Origin: Micromussa lordhowensis | Lineage: Eukaryota > Cnidaria > Anthozoa > Scleractinia > Lobophylliidae | Assembly (NCBI GenBank): GCA_964020085.1 | Contig: OZ026596.1 | Coordinates: 12,364,439-12,428,438 of the forward strand | Direction of reading: 5' to 3' | Length of the DNA stretch: 64,000 bases | In this document: positions 58,670-64,000 of the stretch, one piece after another | How the letters are laid out: each line of letters starts with the position of its first letter | Numbering within the stretch: the stretch's first letter is position 1 | Translations under genes and position numbers: made by a program | Notes under the pieces: generated by a model | Told to the model about the DNA's origin: nothing | Seen by the model: only the letters and a program-made list of their open reading frames with translations | The model's database searches: none

Positions 58670-58720
58670 CGTTAATCTGGTCACAAACGAGCCACCAAAG
58701 TCTGGCCGTATTAACGAGGT
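58670..58720 (+). repeat. Transposon-end-like sequence leading into the satellite
   Basis: CAGTGGAACCCCGTTAATCT followed by GGCCGTATTAACGAGGT resembles the terminal inverted repeats of Tc1/mariner-class elements. It runs directly into the first satellite unit and shares its GGCCGTATTAACG module. Confidence 0.5.
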
Positions 58721-60968
58721 GGCCGTGTTAAAGGGGTTCTTTAAATAAGAAAATAACTGACTGAGCTTTTGTTCAGGCCAGAATATAGTGGCTGTTATAA
58801 AGAGGTGGTCGTATTAACGGGGTGGCCGTGTTAAAGGGGTTCTTTAAATAAGAAAATAACTGACTGAGCTTTTGTTCAGGCCAGAATATAGTGGCTGTTA
58901 TAAAGAGGTGGCCGTATTAACGGGGTGGCCGTGTTAAAGGGGTTCTTTAAATAAGAAAATAACTGACTGAGCTTTTGTTCAGGCCAGAATATAGTGGCTG
59001 TTATAAAGAGGTGGTCGTATTAACGGGGTGGCCGTGTTAAAGGGGTTCTTTAAATAAGAAAATAACTGACTGAGCTTTTGTTCAGGCCAGAATATAGTGG
59101 CTGTTATAAAGAGGTGGTCGTATTAACGGGGTGGCCGTGTTAAAGGGGTTCTTTAAATAAGAAAATAACTGACTGAGCTTTTGTTCAGGCCAGAATATAG
59201 TGGCTGTTATAAAGAGGTGGCCGTATTAACGGGGTGGCCGTGTTAAAGGGGTTCTTTAAATAAGAAAATAACTGACTGAGCTTTTGTTCAGGCCAGAATA
59301 TAGTGGCTGTTATAAAGAGGTGGTCGTATTAACGGGGTGGCCGTGTTAAAGGGGTTCTTTAAATAAGAAAATAACTGACTGAGCTTTTGTTCAGGCCAGA
59401 ATATAGTGGCTGTTATAAAGAGGTGGTCGTATTAACGGGGTGGCCGTGTTAAAGGGGTTCTTTAAATAAGAAAATAACTGACTGAGCTTTTGTTCAGGCC
59501 AGAATATAGTGGCTGTTATAAAGAGGTGGCCGTATTAACGGGGTGGCCGTGTTAAAGGGGTTCTTTAAATAAGAAAATAACTGACTGAGCTTTTGTTCAG
59601 GCCAGAATATAGTGGCTGTTATAAAGAGGTGGTCGTATTAACGGGGTGGCCGTGTTAAAGGGGTTCTTTAAATAAGAAAATAACTGACTGAGCTTTTGTT
59701 CAGGCCAGAATATAGTGGCTGTTATAAAGAGGTGGCCGTATTAACGGGGTGGCCGTGTTAAAGGGGTTCTTTAAATAAGAAAATAACTGACTGAGCTTTT
59801 GTTCAGGCCAGAATATAGGGGGTGTTATAAAGAGGTGGTCGTATTAACGGGGTGGCCGTGTTAAAGGGGTTCTTTAAATAAGAAAATAACTGACTGAGCT
59901 TTTGTTCAGGCCAGAATATAGTGGCTGTTATAAAGAGGTGGTCGTATTAACGAGGTGGCCGTGTTAAAGGGTTCTTTAAATAAGAAAATAACTGACTGAG
60001 CTTTTGTTCAGGCCAGAATATAGGGGGTGTTATAAAGAGGTGGTCGTATTAACGAGGTGGCCGTGTTAAAGGGGTTCTTTAAATAAGAAAATATATGACT
60101 GAGCTTTTGTTCAGGCCAGAATATAGTGGCTGTTATAAAGAGGTGGCCGTATTAACGAGGTGGCCGTGTTAAAGGGTTCTTTAAATAAGAAAATATATGA
60201 CTGAGTTTTTGTTCAGGCCAGAATATAGTGGCTGTTATAAAGAGGTGGCCGTATTAACGAGGTGGCCGTGTTAAAGGGTTCTTTAAATAAGAAAATATAT
60301 GACTGAGCTTTTGTTCAGGCCAGAATATAGTGGCTGTTATAAAGAGGTGGCCGTATTAACGAGGTGGCCGTGTTAAAGGGTTCTTTAAATAAGAAAATAT
60401 ATGACTGAGTTTTTGTTCAGGCCAGAATATAGTGGCTGTTATAAAGAGGTGGCCGTATTAACGAGGTGGCCGTGTTAAAGGGTTCTTTAAATAAGAAAAT
60501 ATATGACTGAGTTTTTGTTCAGGCCAGAATATAGTGGCTGTTATAAAGAGGTGGCCGTATTAACGGGGTGGCCGTGTTAAAGGGGTTCTTTAAATAAGAA
60601 AATAACTGACTGAGCTTTTGTTCAGGCCAGAATATAGGGGGTGTTATAAAGAGGTGGTCGTATTAACGGGGTGGCCGTGTTAAAGGGGTTCTTTAAATAA
60701 GAAAATAACTGACTGAGCTTTTGTTCAGGCCAGAATATAGTGGCTGTTATAAAGAGGTGGCCGTATTAACGAGGTGGCCGTGTTAAAGGGTTCTTTAAAT
60801 AAGAAAATAACTGACTGAGCTTTTGTTCAGGCCAGAATATAGTGGCTGTTATAAAGAGGTGGTCGTATTAACGGGGTGGCCGTGTTAAAGGGGTTCTTTA
60901 AATAAGAAAATAGCTGACTGAGCTTTTGTTCAGGCCAGAATAAAGTGGCCGGTATAAAGAGGTGGTCG
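58721..60968 (+). repeat. 103-bp satellite, 22 tandem units
   Basis: Units start with GGCCGTGTTAAAGG at 58721 and recur every 103 bp (13 starts to 59957), then every 102-103 bp to 60878. Each unit contains TTCTTTAAATAAGAAAATA, CTGAGCTTTTGTTCAGGCCA, TATAGTGGCTGTTATAAAG and GTGG(T/C)CGTATTAACG. Variants run in blocks: AACTGACTG versus ATATGACTG, GGGGTT versus GGGTT, and GTGGCTG versus GGGGGTG. The right end decays at 60940-60980. It has no coding role. Confidence 0.92.
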
Positions 60969-62090
60969 TGTGAAAGATCAGTTGTTGCAAAATCCTGGAT
61001 AGAAATGGAAATTTTCTCTTCTTTACGTCGGAGGTTTTATTGTCTTTTGAAATTTTGCATAATTATGCAAATTATGCACTCCATGATTTCACGTGATTTC
61101 ATATATCCCATGATATTTTAATCCTATATTAACAAGAATTTTATGCTCTTTAAATATATATGGTTTTATTAGGTTTCTGTGTAATGTTTTTGCTTAGCAA
61201 GCGTTATAAGTCATATGGCTTGTATTGTCTTAAATTAACCCCAGCCCCCCCGTAGTATGCTAAGGGTTAACGGGGTGGCCGTATGGCGGGTTTCCTGGCT
61301 GTATTCGTTTTGTAGATTAGGGTGTGTTTTATCTTCCTGTCTGTCAGTATGATCCAGTTTATCTAAGGAATTGGGGAACCGTTCGAGAACTCAAAACAAA
61401 ACCGTTTTCAGTTACAAGAGTGATGAAAAAATGTTTTAATTAAGAAATAGAAAACATGTGCCGTGTTTCTATCGAGTTTTAGTATAAATCTACTAGCGTT
61501 CTATCACGAATGCCTCTGATTGGCTACGCTTCTCACTATCTATTCTGTGTGCACTTGTTAACAAAATGACGGCCGTTTCTTGGCGTTTTCGAAGTGTTGA
61601 GAAGAGGATTTAGATTAAGTTTTGAACGACTAGTAGATTTATACTAAAACAATTAGATTATTCGCTCTCGATTTCTATCGCGCGATAGAAATCGAGAGCG
61701 AAGAATCTAATTGTTAAATAGAAACACGAGTGAAAGTTTGGGAGAACGAGAAATGCTGAAATGCTCCCAAACTTTCACGAGTGTTTCTATAACTGGATAG
61801 GACCACGGAGAACATGTTTTCTATTTCTTTTAGAAAATACGGCGACGAAGAAAAAGAACTCAAAACAAAACCGATTTCAGTTTCAAGAGTGATGAAAAAA
61901 TGTTTTAATTTCTGCTACAAGTAATAATACATTGACAAGAATATTGTCGTGCTGTACCTCCGGATTCTCAGAGTTAACACTAATAAAAATCAGTGACATT
62001 CAGAAAAGAAAAGTTTTAAATACACATATAATTGAAATAAAAAAAGCTTAATTGCCATCCAGGCCAGGGAGATGAACAGAAAAATACTAT
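60969..62090. repeat. Repeat cluster right of the satellite
   Basis: One more GGGTTAACGGGGTGGCCGTAT fragment lies at about 61263-61284. A repeat at 61485-61725 matches 47775-48060 and ends in a perfect hairpin of TCGCTCTCGATTTCTATCG and its complement. Direct repeats GAACTCAAAACAAAACCG at 61388-61442 and 61857-61912 flank it, and AGAAATAGAAAACATGT is inverted just inside them. Confidence 0.6.
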
Positions 62091-62099
62091 TACGACTGA

Positions 62100-62263
62100 G
62101 AATAAATACCACTTATTAACCGAGAGTGAGGTCATTACAGGGAAATCTCAGACCGAGGCCTTAATGTATTGACTGAGCGACAGCGAGGTCAATACATCAA
62201 GGCTGAGGTCTAAGATTTCCCTGTAATGATCGAACGGACGAGGTTAATAAGTTGTTTATTATA
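62100..62263. mobile_element. Palindromic MITE
   Basis: The arms ACTTATTAACCGAGAGTGAG... and the complementary ...GGTTAATAAGT include CATTACAGGGAAATCT and GTATTGACTGAGCG, folding the whole 160 bp around about 62180. No coding capacity. Confidence 0.65.
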
Positions 62264-62578
62264 TGGCCTTTTTAGCGCTGGAAAAAAAACCGGAAGCGCT
62301 TTCCAATATCCGTTTGCGCGCGAGAGAGATCATTCGAGGCCACGTTCACTGAACAGAGAAAACCCTGGTCGTGCGATCGAAACCAGAAGGGACAGTAAAA
62401 CCAGTTTCTTTGAAGGGACAGTAAAAACAGTTTCTCTGAAAATGAGACAATTTTTACGCCAAGATCTAGGTCAAATTTAACATTGAAAATTTTTTTTTAT
62501 AATGCCCGGTCATTACAAGAAAATAATGCCCGCTCAGCAGCCAATCAGAGCGCGCGCACTATTGTAGCCATATAATAA
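62253..62578. mobile_element. MITE with TATTATATGGC ends
   Basis: TTTATTATATGGC at the left is inverted as GCCATATAATAAA at the right (62566-62578). It abuts the preceding palindrome, whose right arm it overlaps by a few bases. The interior is GC-rich with AGCGCGCGC near the right end. Confidence 0.5.
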
Positions 62579-63334
62579 ATAAAGATAATTATTTTTCTGA
62601 TCACGGAACTGAAAACTCATCTTTTACAGCAACGAAAAATCTACCTGATTAAGGACACCGAAACGGTTACTCTGAGTAACTAAGACTTTCACGTTTTATA
62701 GTAACATTCTTAGGATGAATGTCCTGCATCAGGCAGACGCAGTCATTATTCTAATGAAATTCTCTGCTCCACACGCAATTTTTTTTTTATAGGATTTTCG
62801 ATCATTTAACCAGGTTGTAACATTTGTAGCGTTTCAGTCTTTTCCTAAATATTTAATCGTTGTCTGTGGCCACACAGTGGATTTCTAGTTCCCACTTGCT
62901 TCACGATCTTTGTATTTTTTGACGACTTTAGAATTCTTTGGACGGACTGCTTCCAATTAAAATTGCTCGTGTGTTAAACTGTTATCAGGCAAAACAGTGC
63001 GTGCGCTAAAAATGTATAGAAACGTTTTGCAAGCAGAACTCTTTTCACCTTCATATAACACTATTGAAAAACTGAAATTTCTACAGTAAACCAGAAAACA
63101 TAACATTTCAAGTGGGGATCTCATGTTACTGTTACATGCCAAGATAGAGACTCAATTGTCTTGTAACAAGCTTAGTTTATTGCTTTGACGTATTGCTTTC
63201 TTACTAACTACTTTACGCCCTGAATACAAAAGCCACTATTTCAACGTGTATTTCAACTTTAGAAATAAAGAAATTGATAATTATCAGTCTTTACTTCCAC
63301 AATTTGGCTTGAACACGACCAAGACTTGACAGGT
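62579..63334. other. AT-rich stretch, nothing supported
   Basis: No gene, RNA gene or complete repeat is visible between the two MITEs. Confidence 0.5.
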
Positions 63335-63758
63335 TTAAACACGGAGCGAGCCTATAAAAGGTCAGCGGTTTGCACTTTGTTGGCTAAAACATGGCATTTA
63401 CGTTGGAGTAAACAACTTTTCTCACGGCCCTATTCTCCCAGAGGAGATATAGGAAACAAAGAAACAACTCGAAAACAATCGATATGTTTTCACAAGAAGT
63501 TGAAATGCATGTATATGAAGTCTAAATTCTTCCTCTGTAGACGCCATTCTTGTTGTTTTCGCTGACCTTTTTACAAAGAAAGCAAACAAACAAACGAAAA
63601 GTCTTCCCTTGTGCGGGTCGCCTGAAATATTACTTCGTGCGAATTTTGCGGGAGTACGACACGCCTGGGAGAATAAGCCAATCAAAGCAGAGTATTCCAA
63701 TTTGTGATGGACGGGCTGAGCCGCTCAGCCTCCATTTATAGGCTCGCTCCGTGTTTAA
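63335..63758. mobile_element. TTAA-flanked MITE with ACACGGAGCGAGCC ends
   Basis: TTAA at 63335-63338 and 63755-63758 brackets inverted ends ACACGGAGCGAGCCTATAAA and TTTATAGGCTCGCTCCGTGT. The interior has no recognisable frame. Its ends differ from the other two TTAA elements, so at least three TTAA families are present in the window. Confidence 0.7.
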
Positions 63759-64000
63759 TCATTGCTGCCGTCTAAAAATCCATACAAAAGTTTTTAACGC
63801 CTAGCTTACCTCGTTCATAGAATATTGTCATAGCAAGACTGGAATTTCCACAGTAAAACCACAACCATGCCAATTTCACGTGGACATTTCACCTGAATTT
63901 AGTTCAGTCATGCGCTGTACACACTCTTTTGACTCGTTCTGAGTGTTAATTGTTGGCTGACTTCGTTGATTGGCCCTTCTAGTGATGGAATGTCATTCTG

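Noticed and set aside
58721..60968. CRISPR-like array
   Set aside because: The units are contiguous 103-bp repeats without unique spacers, in a eukaryotic genome.

Overview
The window is animal nuclear DNA. It is AT-rich, its genes have many short exons with GT/AG introns, and interspersed repeats occupy much of it. The mix of repeats (tRNA-derived SINEs, BEL/Pao, CR1-like and L1/Tx1-like LINEs, an IS3-like integrase transposon, many TTAA- and TA-type MITEs) together with plain metazoan genes points to a cnidarian, most likely a stony coral. The organism is an inference; the gene models below were built by hand from splice sites and reading-frame phase.

Host genes from left to right. (1) 336-14192, minus strand: the first 18 coding exons of TRMT2A, the tRNA m5U54 methyltransferase, with the C-terminal catalytic part beyond the left edge. 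(2) 22065-22533, plus: a phase-consistent three-exon gene for a 63-residue secreted, cysteine-containing peptide. (3) 28314-29148 and 29389-32839, plus: two neighbouring glyoxalase/VOC-fold genes, probably a tandem pair. (4) 38867-45927, plus: a complete four-exon malectin gene, the ER carbohydrate-binding membrane protein of N-glycan quality control. (5) 48518-49461, minus: the last four exons of a protein I do not recognise.

Mobile DNA fills the rest and is often nested. TRMT2A intron 4 holds a P-like element with a THAP-domain gene remnant, and a pogo-like deletion derivative sits inside that. A 398-bp MITE lies 48 bp upstream of the TRMT2A start codon. An IS3EU-like transposon (17543-20361) has 0.56-0.58 kb inverted repeats that include the 5' end of its own transposase gene. 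From 20.6 to 28 kb there are hAT-like, MULE-like and palindromic MITEs and LINE remnants. A recent, internally deleted BEL/Pao element (34089-37434) sits inside a second copy of the 14-kb MITE. A 2.7-kb element with TTA target duplications spans 51465-54196. A 103-bp satellite of 22 units (58721-60968) appears to derive from a transposon end.

The host genes show no functional link to each other. TRMT2A acts on tRNA, malectin acts in the ER, and the VOC proteins are small metal-dependent-fold enzymes of unknown substrate. I did not find a new multi-gene system. The most unusual material is the transposon architecture, the tRNA-like sequence held in a long hairpin, the hammerhead-like motif and the small secreted peptide gene.
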